Below are positions 20,002 to 32,724 of a DNA stretch of 57,347 bases, one piece after another. Position 1 is the stretch's first letter. Each line of letters opens with the position of its first letter. The notes beneath the pieces are model-generated. The model had not been told where the DNA came from. It ran no database searches and saw only the letters and a program-made list of their open reading frames with translations. This stretch comes from Polytrichum commune (Eukaryota > Streptophyta > Polytrichopsida > Polytrichales > Polytrichaceae). The stretch is from NCBI GenBank assembly GCA_950295325.1, contig OX485808.1, positions 38,589,180 to 38,646,526 of the forward strand. The letters run 5' to 3'. The position numbers and the translations under genes are program-made.

Positions 20002-21455
20002 CGTTGGACTATGGCCAAATTAAAGCTTACATAGTGTCCACGTGTCTAGTCATTCGGAAATGCCTAGTCATGAATGTTGTGACCTAAGTAGGGGAGAAAG
20101 TTTTGGCCACTTCCCGTGACACTTGCTCTATACTTTATGCTACTAGAACAAAATTTACAAAGTGACATCATAAAGCACAACATGGACGTCTAAGACTTTC
20201 TAAACAATGATGTAGAGGAGAAAGGTGCAGCCGCTAGCATTCAAACTTGCTTTGAGGCTAGATAAAATAAATTCCAAAGTGACCAACAAAGTGTTCATCA
20301 TGACCTCCTTGGGGCTACATGGGCTTTGGACGATATTGTCCCTCAAAATCATTAGGCTAGCTCACCTCCAAACGGCACATTGTAAACGACAAGTCACCCA
20401 CGTAAGGTTGAATAACATTAGAGTTATCCGTAAAGTCTCCGGATGTGAGTTGACTAAAGGCGAGTTTGAGAGCACGCTTGTAAAGTCGTTCAAGTTTCCT
20501 TAAGGTTTGAATTACACGTTTAAAGAGTGATGTCGGTGTATATAATAGAGAGAGAGAGAAAATTTGAGATTGAAAGAGGAGGTCTAGTGATGAAGTTTCA
20601 CCCAATCTTCAAATTAGTGTGTAACACAAGACAAGCTCCTCAATTCTTAATTAAGAATTCCCTAAAATAGAGGTCCCTCTTTGGAAGACTTTACGGATAA
20701 CATGGGTTTTTTACACCGCTCAATACATACTTCTCGATGGTCTCCATAGAAGAAGGTTTTCTTGGTCCATTTCCCACTTTACACCAAGTTGGGCCAAGTG
20801 TGCCACTCGGTTCTTTACAACCCCATATTAATTGTCCATTCGAATGCCCGTTTGCGACAAGAGAGAGATCCATTGTAAGGCCATTGGTTCTAGCATAAAG
20901 GGAGCCAAACAAATCACTTGGACTTGGCAACGACGAGTACTAAGATTTTCACTACCTAGTGGGTATGCATGCCCATGGATTCATCGACTCGACACAAGGA
21001 ATTGTAGGGTACAAACCCCTCCATGGGATGCATTTAGGCACCAAAAGGTTGTTGGGTCACGAATCTCCCCCCCTCCGACAAGAGGATGGTGTTGCTTCTA
21101 AAGTGGTGGGAGACTCTTTTACATTTTAGTGGGTACCCCAATTCCAAGCCCCGCCTTTGCCCCCCATCCGTGTTACGTTCGAGCCCCTTTATGCCCCCAC
21201 CTTGAAAATCGATGTGCACAAGAACTCGTGCATCTCCACCACTTGCTCGTCCTCCTTCCAAACCCATTTGTCCACTCATTTCCTCTCTCTCTCTCTCTCT
21301 CTCACACCCACCTTGGAGACGGAACATAAAATGCCCACACTCCAAGTTGACCCCACCCTACCATTGGCCCAAGCTCCTATGTCCCATCCTCCCACAATTG
21401 TAGGCAAGGTAGATGGGTCCTAAATGGTTTTGTGTTTTTTTTAGCAACCCACTTC
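20002..21455. other. Gene-free stretch with GA and CT microsatellites
   Basis: It contains (AG)n near 20,547-20,560 and (CT)n near 21,284-21,302, which explain the Ser-Leu-rich open frames there. No exon or repeat family was recognised with confidence. Confidence 0.4.
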
Positions 21456-21760
21456 TCCTAGGATATGGCACATGCATTTATGACAAGAATGGTTAGCAAA
21501 TCCAAATTGACGCTGTAGCTACTTTTCTCATAAACTTTGGAGCTCATATGAATCTCTTGTTCATTATCTACGTGAAAATTCTTGTGCTTGTTAACGTGGT
21601 CATATAGGTCCCTTCGATTATTGAGCCTACAATGGTTATCATATTTTCAGCACACAATCCATCTCATTGAAACACATGTCTTTTTTATATTTGTTCTTGA
21701 AGTCACACCAAACCACAAACCACTTAAATATAGGTGTCTAATCATTGAGTATGCTAGAAA
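21456..21760 (+). repeat. Dispersed repeat family G, copy 3
   Basis: It begins TTCTCCTAGGATATGGCACA and follows 42,588-43,075 through TTTGGAGCTCATATGAAT, GGTCATATAGGT, AATGGTTATCA and CACTTAAATATAGGTGT. It lacks the 55-bp tandem expansion found in copy 4, which makes this the simpler arrangement. It is non-coding. Confidence 0.6.
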
Positions 21761-22776
21761 AGGCGGCACTTATCCAAACTTCTTCTTTACAAGAATAAGA
21801 GTAGACATCAAATGAATCTAGACATTATAAAATTGTATACATGTAGTTACATCTGCGGGTCTTATAATACAAATGAAAAACTTTAGCCTTAGATGTAGAG
21901 TGTATATCTTGTTGGAAACAATAAATTCTATTGCATTTACGTTGTGCTAAATGAAAACTACACACTTAGAGCAACGGTTTTAGTCTTAATCACATTGCTT
22001 CTTAATGTATGTATAATGAAGATTTTCACCATATGCTTCAAACCTCCTTCACTCAATATTTTGCAATTTGCATGTATCAACAACACAAACATTACTTTCC
22101 AATCATGCATTATTACTTTTGGACAAAATACTTGTACACTTTAACGTCAACCTTAGTTAGAGCTTGATTTTATTGTACAACTATGATGTCAAAATTTAAA
22201 TTTTGACATCACAATAACATCACGTGCACATGATCAAATATCTTCATAGTGTCGTTAAAGGGGCAACATTTGTACTATGGATTATCTTTTTTGTTGGAAT
22301 ATATATCATTATGATTAATCCCTTGTGGTACTCTACCTTGCAGTTAACTAAGATAAAGATATACGAAAAATTGAAATGAACTAAAAGAACAGTCGTAGGA
22401 TCCATGAAATCCAAAGAAATTAAAGCCATCCACCCAAACACACATAATATTAGAATAATAGTTTGTTGGTTTCTCTAATTATATACGAGTGTGTGTAATC
22501 AAACGTGTCATAACATCTTGAAATTAGAAATAGGGTGCCAAATTTATTATCTCCTTTCAACAAGAGCCTAATATGACCACAAAGAGTCAAACTTTGAGAC
22601 ACCTCATGGTACATAGTGTCCCACTTCTTGATGTGAGCATGGAATGCAAGGGCAAGACCATGAAAATCATGTGGTACTCTACATCATCTTGTTGTAGGCG
22701 TAAGAGAGACTATATTCAAAGCCCATATTTAATTCTAACAACATTGTGAGTGGCATGATCAATCAAATGAAACTCG
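21761..22776. other. Gene-free AT-rich spacer with a perfect palindrome
   Basis: No gene was recognised. A 28-bp perfect palindrome (TGATGTCAAAATTT and its inverse) is centred at 22,197/22,198 (22,184-22,211). Confidence 0.5.
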
Positions 22777-23055
22777 GGGGGTTCACTCCCACTTATATTT
22801 TGCATTCACGTGCGTTCGGGACCTATTTATTGGGGGGGTTATTTACCTTGCAGAAAAGATTATAAGGTGATGGGGTATTTTACATGTAAAAAGCCTGAAA
22901 ATATTATATGTGATGGTATTTTACATGTAAACATGTTTCATTTTTTTAAAATCCCTTATTTTACATGTACATTTTTTATAAAATTTATCTACAATGAATA
23001 TATTAGACCCTATTTTTTATCGCACGTTGTTCTACGATTTTCGCCAGTGAACCCC
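22777..23055. repeat. Putative MITE with GGGGTTCACT ends
   Basis: Inverted ends GGGGGTTCACTC and AGTGAACCCC, with a matching internal ACGTGCG/CGCACGT pair, enclose about 279 bp. TCG flanks both ends (22,774-22,776 and 23,056-23,058) and may be a 3-bp TSD. The interior carries three copies of ATTTTACATGTA at 39-44 bp spacing. It is non-coding. Confidence 0.5.
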
Positions 23056-23058
23056 TCG

Positions 23059-23869
23059 AGAAATGAAATGAACCCATGTTCATGGTGTTGAGGTGAAAAT
23101 CAATCGGGCATACCTCAAGATCGGCAATCAAGAATAAATATCTTAGAAATTAAGAGACATTGCACTTTGGTCATGTAGGATACCAAGTGGAGTCTCGTCC
23201 TCATGTATGGGGCTCGACCTAATTGGAGGGAGAGATAAATAGATAGATCGACTTCCTAACAAGGACCTAAGTGTAAACCCAACTTGATATTTGAATTTTA
23301 TTTTGTTGATTCTTGATTTATTGTTGGTTGTCAATAATCCCTCGGTGTAGACCAATGCTTTCAAGTATATTATGGAAATATTTTCTTATGGAATAAAATG
23401 TTTTATATACCTAAAATTTTATAATGGATTTTCGTGTCAACACATAGTATATTTGTATGAAACTTTTGAGTGGTGAGTATGCATTTGGGCTAGGTGTCCT
23501 CACCCTAGATTTGCTAGGTGGCACATATTGAATTTGAGCCAGATTTTCTACCCTTTGATACGAGCTCAATAACAACACCCATCCAACATTGGTGTAGATC
23601 ATCCCAAATTCATAATGAGACATCAATCTTCTGCAAATCACTAATTTAATTGAAGTTGCAGCTTCATGAACCACATTGGTTGCGTAATATCGTATAAATG
23701 TCATCCATAGTGGTGTGGAGGCCAACTAGAGAGAGAAAGAGAGAGATCAAAAAACCATTGACCATGTAAATTCTCTTGGGAAAGGATGTAGGACATGGCT
23801 CAAAAGAATGACATGAATATGGCAAGTCCTTAACTGAAATATCCCAAATAGAGGTTGTAAATGTATTTT
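23059..23869. other. Gene-free spacer
   Basis: No supported gene or repeat. The open frames here show no recognisable protein features. Confidence 0.35.
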
Positions 23870-25975
23870 CTTCTTAATGTACAAAGATTTAACTCTTCAA
23901 AGTATGCCAAAATTGGACACATAATTATGAAATCACATGTCAATATGTTAGTATTTTTGACAATTAATCAATAAAATATTTATAAATTCACCATTCAAAC
24001 ACCTTTGATATGAAGATCAATCAAATATTTTTGTACCGTTCAACAAAAATAAATCAATACTACATTATAGATTAAAATGTATAATTTTGATTATATCATA
24101 CTATACATCACATTTAGATTCAATATTATACTATAACAAAATTTTCATTAAAGTCTTCACATTATGGTGATTTATTTAAACTTATCATTGTATAAAATTA
24201 TTATTTACTCAATATATTCTTAAATTGCAAGGAATAAAGATAAAATTTGTTATATTATCATATATTCTAGGAACATCATTTGCATCTAAAGTTGCATATA
24301 TAATATTGCATGATTTATTGCCAAGGAGATCAATTTTGTAATAAGACATCAAGCACAAATAATGACATGCAAGTGGAGTGCATTACCTTATTTTAAAACC
24401 ATGTAAAAAGAAAAATTGATGTATCCAACAAGGCCTCAATGCCTTACTTGAACCCAAATACTACCAAAAAAAAACCTTCAATGACAATATGTATCTCAAA
24501 ATGACAATGTCCAAAATACTAATAATTAATATTCTTAGAAGTCAACAAATTCCCCTCATATAGGCATGTGCATAATTTTAAGTAGTTTGCTATTTATACA
24601 AAGTCAAGTTAAGTTCTCCTAGTGGAACACATGGACAACATCATTCATTTAATTATCCGTAGATTCGGTGACAAGTTGCGTTGGAAATTCTAGTTTTATG
24701 GTTAAAATATGTACATCACACACATCAAAAAACATGACTATATCAATTATTTTGAAAATCCACATGATTTATTTCAATGACATTCTTAAAGGATGTGCAT
24801 TTTCCATGTACCAAGAAGCATTTCATAAATTTGTTTTTATATTTTCACAACTTCTCTTTTTATATACGTAGGATCACCATATCAACAAGCCATGGTTTTT
24901 TTTAATGAAAATTTTATTATTTTAAATTGATAAAAATCTTTTAGATCAATAATGAATTGTGGCACTATAGGCACACATTGGCAAGATATCACAATGTGCT
25001 GGCAAGGCTCTAAATATATGACAAACCTCCTAAACGACAATAAAATCATGTGAATACAATCTTCATTGTGATGAACAAACAATATCAAATCCTTCCTCAT
25101 CGGTGGAAACATTCCACCATAAATAAGGAACGAAGACTAGTTGCACATAATAAACATGTAAATATTTGGTTAATTAATCATAAATAAAAATTTATAAAAA
25201 TTATATAGATAGCCGTGCCTATGTTGCTAGATTCATAATATAAAATCCAAGGCTTATATCATATCAAAAAATAAATAATTTATGAATTTATTTGTAAGGA
25301 GAATGAAATAGGAGACGATGCAAGTGTCTCCTCCCACCCTTCTCTATATTGGATTACAAGATAATATATAAAATGATAGAATTAATGTGATTGGTTATAA
25401 TTTATTAAATCATTTTGTCAATGTAATGTGATACAAAAACACATATTCATAATTAGTAGAATAATATTTAATTTTTTGGGTAACCCGTCTTCATAAGAGT
25501 CACACTTATTTTTTTGATATTAATATTTACATATACCATTAATAATTTCACATGTATTAGGACCCCATCATATTATTTTTAAAATGAAAATATACTTGTA
25601 TCCTAAAATAATTGATAATATTATGAACTTGTATGAAATAAATAATTTTAAAATATTGTAATCTATTTAATACCAAATTAATTGTCTTTAAATGAATTGA
25701 GTTTTAATATTTTTATATCAAATTTAATTTATTTACAAAACACCATCCTTATTTATATTTATATGTTTGCAATTGAGTAAGCTTCAATATTCATAAACCA
25801 AAATTTATAATTAAATTCCAAATTCATTACTTGTTTGATTAATTGCAAAAGTGAATATGAATAAAAAACCCTTAAAAATATCGATATATATATCAATATA
25901 AATCATATATCGTATATGAAGATTAAGTAATAATTGGATAAGTTAAAAAAATGTAAACACATTATGGAAGATATA

Positions 25976-26013
<38 letters not shown>
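25976..26013. repeat. (TG)n(TA)n compound microsatellite
   Basis: About nine TG units run directly into about ten TA units; a further short ATATATAT run follows near 26,029. Confidence 0.95.
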
Positions 26014-26014
<1 letters not shown>

Positions 26015-26317
26015 CCTATGTTATATGGATATATATATCAATTACAATTCTATGAAGAGCACTTTGTATGAAGTTTAGTGCACATAAAGTATCAATTAGA
26101 TCTAATGAATACTCAATTTGTTTTAAATATATTTTGACTCTCAATTACCTAAGTCTTGTTCACAAATGACACACATTGTACATTTGCTATAAAATGAGGG
26201 TTTGAGTGCACTTAAAAAACATTGTTGAGCGGAATTATTGTTGACTAAGTAGATCTGGATCACATCCACACAATTGTTGTTTTCTGAAAATTACATAAGT
26301 GACAACATGTAAATAAG

Positions 26318-27390
26318 TTTGTGTTGGTATTTATGGATGACATCTTGATTTATTTTAAAACGATGAAAGAAAACTAAGAACATCTTAGACAAGTGTTTGA
26401 TATTTTGAGATCAAATAAGCTTTATGTTAAGCAAAGCAAGTGTCAATTCTTCTCATTACATGTTGAGTAGCTTGGGCATATAATTATAAATAAGAGGATA
26501 TTAGTTGACTCTAAAAAGATCAAAGTGATTTTTGAGTGAATGATGCATAGGGACAAGACATGATTGAGAAGTTTCTTAGGTCTTCTTAATTATTATTTCA
26601 AATTTGTGAAAGGTTTCTTTAAGATTGCATCTCTTTTGATTATTTTACCAAAAAATAAATCCAATTTTATTGATTGGACTTCTGATTGCAATTCAAGTAT
26701 TCTAAACCCAAAGGATATTTTAACTTCAACACATGTTTTGATGAGCATGGATTTTTTGAAGGGAGGAATTATTTTATGTAATAATGCTAATGACGTAGTC
26801 ATTGGTGTGGTTTTGATGCAAGACAAACAATTGCTTGCTTATGAATCGCGCAAATTGAATTTCTGCGGAATTGAATTATCATGTTCATGAAAATGAAGTA
26901 ATTCACACTTTGAAAGTGTAAAGACAAAATTTGTTGGGAACAAAGTTTAAGATCAATACTGAATACCAATCTTTGAGGTATTTGTCCACTCAATGGAACT
27001 TCAATAAAAAAAACAACGCAGGTGCATGAAACTAGTTCAAGAACTTGACTTTCATATAAAATATAGTGAAGGCAAAAAAATGTTGTAGCTAATGCATTGT
27101 CTAGTCGACTTATGACAAATGCGATTTCATGTATCAAGTCCTCTTCAAGAAATTAGATTAAAACTGATTATGCGAAGGAAGGCACATGTAAATTACAGTT
27201 TGAAAATTTATCAAAAGAGTCTACATTCATTAAAGAGAATGAATAATTTACATCTTATGATTTACGAGATGACATTTTATATTATAATGCAAGAGTTTGT
27301 ATTTACAACAAAATTAAGTATGAAACTTTATGATAATATTTTTTCAACATTATGTCAATTTTATTTATTTATCTTTACAAATCATATCTG
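26318..27390 (+). pseudogene. Ty3/gypsy reverse transcriptase-RNase H-integrase remnant
   Basis: In order on the plus strand: FVLVFMDDILIYF with the FMDD catalytic box (26,330-26,341); reverse-transcriptase thumb sequences KLYVKQSKCQFF and EYLGHII near 26,420-26,490; RSFLGLLNYYFKFVKGF and FIDWTSDC (26,567-26,700); and RNase H-like VVIGVVLMQDKQLLAYESRK (about 26,797-26,856). The DALSR-equivalent region (NALSSRL) follows near 27,090, then the integrase zinc-domain approach FENLSKES and YDLRDDILYYNARV near 27,200-27,300. Multiple stops and frame changes interrupt it. The order reverse transcriptase, RNase H, integrase defines the gypsy group. It is dead. Confidence 0.88.
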
Positions 27391-27960
27391 AAACTAAACT
27401 TATCAAGCAAAGACATTGAAAGGAAATTGTTTATGAATACTATAAGATTTTTGATAGATAATAGAAAAATACGTCAATTCAAAGAATAAAATTTGTGAGA
27501 AGTTAAAAACCATATATAAAAACTATAGGATGTATACAATTTTTTTACATTCTTATGATTTGATGTGTTTTTTTAAAATACAAAAATCCAAAGTATTTGA
27601 ATCAACTTCAAGATATTACAAGGTCCTAGAAATAATATTTTAAAAAATAAATAAATAAGCATTCCATAAATAAGAAATCTTTTCACTATTATCATTTATG
27701 TATCATAATTCTTATACTAATATGCTTGAGTATTATGTTGTATTCAGTTGGTATGAAATGTTTATCAATTGCACAAGAATTTTTAAATATATTAAAAAAG
27801 TAAATCAGATTTTTCAGCCATCACCAAATAAACAATTAATCAAAATATTAAAAAAAAATAGAGCCTATTGTAGACACATTAAACACTACAATCTCTTGTC
27901 TAACCAATACAAAATGACCACTTTTGAATTTTGACTTGCATGTTGAATTTTTTAGCTTGA

Positions 27961-28815
27961 CTTTGGGGCAATATATAGGCGTCGGAATTAACTTTTAGTC
28001 TCCCAAGCCTATGAAAGGGTTGATTTGAGTGAATTTCACTCAACGTTGGTTGTGAAATTTTCATGAACAAGTTTTGAGGCTAAAAGGGGATTTATTTGTT
28101 GGATCTTATGACATGGGAGGTGAGTTATTTTAAGGGAAATAAATTGCGTGAAGGATCCTTTGGATTTATGGATTATAGTAGTTAAAGGAAGGGATGCATT
28201 AGAATATGTCATGTTTTGTTCTCTAAAGACCTTCAACCAATCAATTTCACTTGAAAGGTAAGTGGAATGGTTATGTGATCCCCTAGATGGGAATAACTCA
28301 ATAATTGGCACCTCCATCAATTCTCATGAAAAAATGTGCAAACTACAATAATTTGGCCACCTTTGGATTTGGAGTATGTAAATTGTTTCACATTTCTACC
28401 ACATATAAGCAAATAATTTCTTAATATTTAGAGAGTGTCAAAGCATTAAACATAATTGTCGATGTGAGCACAAAGGTCATTTTTACATGAACATCATAAA
28501 ATATTTCCCTTTTACCAAATCAAAGATCTTTGATGTTCATGTAAAGTTTGCATTGAAGTGGAAAACATTGATTGGAGTCAATGCCCTATTATTAGCTCCC
28601 TACACAACAAAAACATGACCACTTCCCACTGTACACATTTCCAATCATCTCCAAATTGCACATGTCATAACACAATATTCACTAAAATGAGAGTTTTCCA
28701 GTGAATTGAGAGTACATAAAGCAAACTATTAATCCAAGAATGAAATGAAACCCACTGGAAAGTTGTAGAGTACAAGTAAAAAAATAACATTTGATTTTCC
28801 ACCGTAAATTCGGCC
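27961..28815. other. Gene-free spacer
   Basis: No supported features. The composition returns to the level seen before the AT-rich block. Confidence 0.35.
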
Positions 28816-29106
28816 GTAGTTTCCATTAAAATGAGAGTATGTTAAGTTGGGAAATCGACTCATTTAGGTCGACTCAACCTAAATTGACTAACATTCACGC
28901 TAACATTTTGTCCTCATTTAGGTCGACTAAACCTAAATTGACAAAATATTGTCCTCATTTAGGTCGACTCAACCTAAATTGACAACATAATGTCCTCATT
29001 TAGGTCGACTAAACCTAAATTGACAAAATATTGTCCTCATTTAGGTCGACTCAACCTAATGAGTCGATTTCCCAGCTTAACATACTCTCATTTTAATGGA
29101 AACTAC
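28816..29106. mobile_element. MITE with 51-bp inverted ends and five palindromic internal repeats
   Basis: The left end (28,816-28,866) begins GTAGTTTCCATTAAAATGAG, and the right end (29,056-29,106) is its inverse, differing at one base of 51. Between them a 41-bp unit starting GTCCTCATTTAGGTCGACT recurs with exact 41-bp spacing at 28,910, 28,951, 28,992 and 29,033. A related partial unit is at 28,858. Each unit carries the palindrome AGGTCGACTNAACCT, alternating C and A at the variable base. The whole 291-bp unit can fold on itself. There is no coding capacity. No TSD is obvious, and the superfamily is unassigned. Confidence 0.85.
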
Positions 29107-30479
29107 ACGTCTGAAGTATAATCTAGTATTTATCAACCTAACATGACTTTTAGGTGTCCAAATGGCCAATATTATTTTGAGAGGATCCCACTCTCTCAAA
29201 ATATTGAATATCATGTTTCATGAGTTTATGAGTTGATGTCCATGTTAGCTTGATGTTTGATTGCGGATGAATGAGTTAGGCGATGTTAATGTAGGGAAGG
29301 AATCATCCATCAACCAAAAATGGGTTGCTTGGGAAGTTAGGGGTTAAGATTATTGACGGAATTGGACACTTCTACACTTCTACCTTACATTCCCTCGATT
29401 CTTCTAAAAATATCCTCATAATCGTTTAGGGTTACTTATGATAATTTGATATAACTCAATCTAGTCTTTCACATAATTTTTCCCAATCACTCCAATGCAC
29501 ATTACAATATGAACATTTCAAACAATATTATATATTATGAGTTAATCTAAATGCAAGTTGAGCTTAAGCCTTGGCACCCACCCAATTGTCACATTGCAAT
29601 ATGCTTCGGTTTATGTTTGTGTTGGCCATCTAACTATAAGAGTGTCTCCACTACCACTGCATCTCAAGGATGTATCCTTCCAACGGAGGTACCAAAATGA
29701 GAGGGGACTTTAATTTGATGTAATAATCTAGTGAGTCGTGTATCCTAGTCAAACCAATTTCAATACATGGAATTGCTCTTTAGTATAACACTTTATGTTT
29801 AACATGGTTGTTTTATGATTTTCAAACACACGAGCATTATTGTCTTGAGGCATGTACCTGTAACATCACTCAATTCACTTCTCCTTCCTTTCTAAAAGAG
29901 GACTGGATAGTGAGAGGTTGACAACCTGCACTTAATTCACGGGAAATATTCGGTACAACCACCTTGTAGCAAATTGTGGGCTCACTTGCTACTAAGTGCA
30001 ACTTCCACGTGGGGCCTGACACATTGGACATCAAGGAGGTTGAGAATATCAATTACTTCCAAATACATGCATTAGTTTTAGTGGGGTAAGCCTGGGGTCG
30101 AGTAGCTATTGATTCAAAGGCATGTCGTGAACAATACTCAAGTTGAGTGTTATTCATTATCTCAAGAAGGCCCAAAATGAAAGGGACATGATGCCCAACA
30201 AATTTCCCACCCCACCCCCACAATGCATTAGCCTACAGTTGAGTAATGTTATACATTTACACTCTTGTAGGCGGCGCTTGATTAGAGTGAACTGGCAACA
30301 AGGATAATGTTACCTCATGAACTAGGTTTGATGATGAGGTATGGGCAAACAACTAGGACTAAGTTAATGAGAGGCACGGATCGACAATTTGGAGAGGTGG
30401 CGAGACGTAGATGAAGAGTTGAAGGTAGTAGCAAGGCTTGGATGGACAACTAGATGTATTGGCAAGATGTGGATGGATG
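29107..30479. other. Gene-free spacer
   Basis: No supported gene. Near 30,380-30,480 a degenerate repeat with GGATGGACAAC / GGATGGATGTG-like phrases precedes the LTR. Confidence 0.35.
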
Positions 30480-30706
30480 TGTTGAAGGTAGAGCATTAGG
30501 TTGCTTACAGTCATAGAATAGGTATAAGAATGAATAATGTTTGAATAAACCCATATGGTTTGTGGGAAGTGAGAGTTGAGATATCCCATATGCATTGTAT
30601 GAAACAAGGAAGAAAAGTACAATAAAGGGCAAGGCAAGGGGTGGAGGTGATCATCTCACTCGAAGCATTTTTCATATGCTTTTGTGTACGTGTGTTTGCT
30701 TGTGCA
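30480..30706 (+). repeat. Third copy of the copia LTR, plus strand, with flanking internal sequence
   Basis: It runs TGTTGAAG...TTGTGCA (227 bp) and aligns with the LTR at 13,131-13,368 throughout. The similarity continues past the LTR end into GCTTCAATAAGATGG-like sequence, which matches the internal leader of the 9.5-13.4 kb element. It is therefore the 5' end of a second, truncated copy of the same family rather than a clean solo LTR. Confidence 0.7.
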
Positions 30707-32375
30707 ATCTGATCTCTAGGGCTATTGCGCTTCAATAAGATGGATATGCATGATAACCTTAGCATTTCAATTAAGTGCAATGGCATGGAGAGGTTGGATG
30801 TGGTAATTTTTATCTCAATGTTAACCCCTAAATATCTACTCATTCACCATCTTGAAACGACCTTGGATGCCCTTATTTGAATATCAAAACTTTGACAATT
30901 TTTATCACCACATTTTGTAAGTGAACTCCAAATCCAATCATATAGATAATAAGATGAGGATGTACTTGATGACTACTGCAAGCATTTCAACTGTCCAAGT
31001 ACATTGGGCTAGGATACTTTGAGGTTTGTGTGATGAGGTTTAAAAGAAATAAGAAAAATTTCCACAATGATTTCTTAACAAGCTCCATGACTTTTTGGGT
31101 GTGTTGAATCCATTATTACACCATTAGAATGATATTAAAAATACCAACCACATTTAACTACAACTCCCACACGTGCCACATTTTGAGGGGCCTTGCTATG
31201 AAAGTTGGACATTGTCAAACCAAATCCCAATCTTTTGATAAAGGTATATGTGAACCTCGATATCCATACCACTAATGATAGATGTGGCACAAAGAATGTA
31301 ACTAAAATTATTTAAAAATACATTTGGTGCATAACTTACTAAATGACAGGGGATGCAAGCAAGGTCAAGTATACAACTCCATTACCTTGCATAAGTTGAC
31401 TGAAAGTGATTAACCATTGTATATTAACTTTGAATTTTCTAAAGGAAAAAAATCATAAGCATTTGAGAAAGACATTGATCTACAAAGCCAAGTAATTTAT
31501 GTTAAGTAATTTTTATCAAGAGAAGTCTACATATTTTAGAAGTGCAAGTAGTGTGCAAGTAGGTATCCAATTTAAACAACACTTTACTATTGCTTTTAGG
31601 CATTTGACTTAAAAACTCATGGTTTTAGTATACTAGAGCATTTTTTCCATACACTTGACTATGCTTGCTCCTTCGGAAGATACGGCCTTTGACAATCAAC
31701 ACCCTAACCCCTAAACCAAACGGGCGTGTATGTCCCCGCCAAGGGAGGGGGGTCCCATCTGTTGGAACTTCACAAATCTCTACCATATTGAAAGCAATAT
31801 GATGCATGATTTTTTTTACCCCGCATATTTCAAATGTATGAGCACCCAACAAACTAGAAAAGAAGACCATTCAAATCATAGATAATACTTACCTAAATCC
31901 TTCATAAACATGCACAATTATAGTTGGTTACAACCTCTTAGGCATTTAGGGGTTAAGATAAAGTTGACCTAGCACCCCATTTTGGGTATATAAGGGGGAG
32001 ATATTTACTCCATTTTGTGTGGGTGAATATGCATGGGTGTCATGTATATTTAGTGTGGTTCAGTGAGGGTGTTGTGAGGAAGTGGTAAGTGAGAATTAGT
32101 ACACAACCAACTGCCCCACTTGGATTGGTAAATACAATGAGTGAAGACAATTAATTGTTATCAGTTGTCTTGACACGCATATTAAAGTGTGTTGACATTC
32201 GATTGGATAGTGTGTTGATATAATTCAAAGCATATGTATAGATATAAAGCGCAAATATTATCCTTAATTAGGATCCCATTGTAACTTTGAGGTTAAGCCA
32301 CCTAAAGCTAGAATAGTACTTGGATATGGGTGACCTTCCTGGCACTTGGTTTATGGTGCACCCTACCACCCAATC
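30707..32375. other. Gene-free stretch
   Basis: It begins with some copia leader sequence (to about 30,760), then unrecognised non-coding DNA. No exons are supported. Confidence 0.35.
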
Positions 32376-32388
32376 ATAGTGGGGGAGG

Positions 32389-32651
32389 TCTGAGATGACC
32401 CTAAACTACTGGGTGATAGTGGAGAGGGTACCCATTTCCAAACGGAGTGGTTGGCGGTTCGATTCCTGCTGTGAAATCTTCTCTCTCCTTGACGGAAAAA
32501 ACTAACTAGGTTGGTAAAAAGTCAAGAGCCCACCCACTACAAGGTAGGGAGTAAACCCCACCCAGCACCAAGAGAATTCTTGAGCAGGGTAGGGCCAACG
32601 GGCTCAAATTTACGTTAGATTGCCCGACGTTGGTTATTTATTTATTTATTT
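32389..32651 (+). mobile_element. tRNA-derived SINE, copy 2, with TSD
   Basis: It aligns end to end with 14,583-14,855. The B box GGTTCGATTCC is at 32,456-32,466 and the A-box-like GGTGATAGTGG at 32,411-32,421. It ends in a (TTTA)n tail. The flanks ATAGTGGGGGAGGTCTG (32,376-32,392) and ATAGTGGGGGAAATCTG (32,652-32,668) are a 17-bp TSD with two differences, so the insertion boundaries are well defined. It lacks the A-rich internal run of copy 1. Confidence 0.87.
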
Positions 32652-32724
32652 ATAGTGGGGGAAATCTGGGTGAACCATATATGTTCAACCAACCATGTGG
32701 GAACCTAAGGGCTTGTTGTTGGGG

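Larger units (their letters stand above)
23870..27960. other. Strongly AT-rich block (about 4.1 kb)
   Basis: Composition changes visibly at both edges: long runs of A/T and very few CG dinucleotides. It contains a dead gypsy polymerase (26,318-27,390) and a TG/TA microsatellite (25,976-26,013). The likely explanation is an old gypsy element, heavily mutated C to T, with its non-coding ends. No LTR pair could be recognised by eye. Confidence 0.55.

Noticed and set aside
28858-29073. CRISPR-like array (regular 41-bp spacing)
   Set aside because: There are no unique spacers; the whole unit repeats, lies inside long inverted ends, and the genome is a plant nucleus.
30480-30706. Clean solo LTR
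   Set aside because: Similarity continues into the internal leader of the copia element, so it is a truncated element end.
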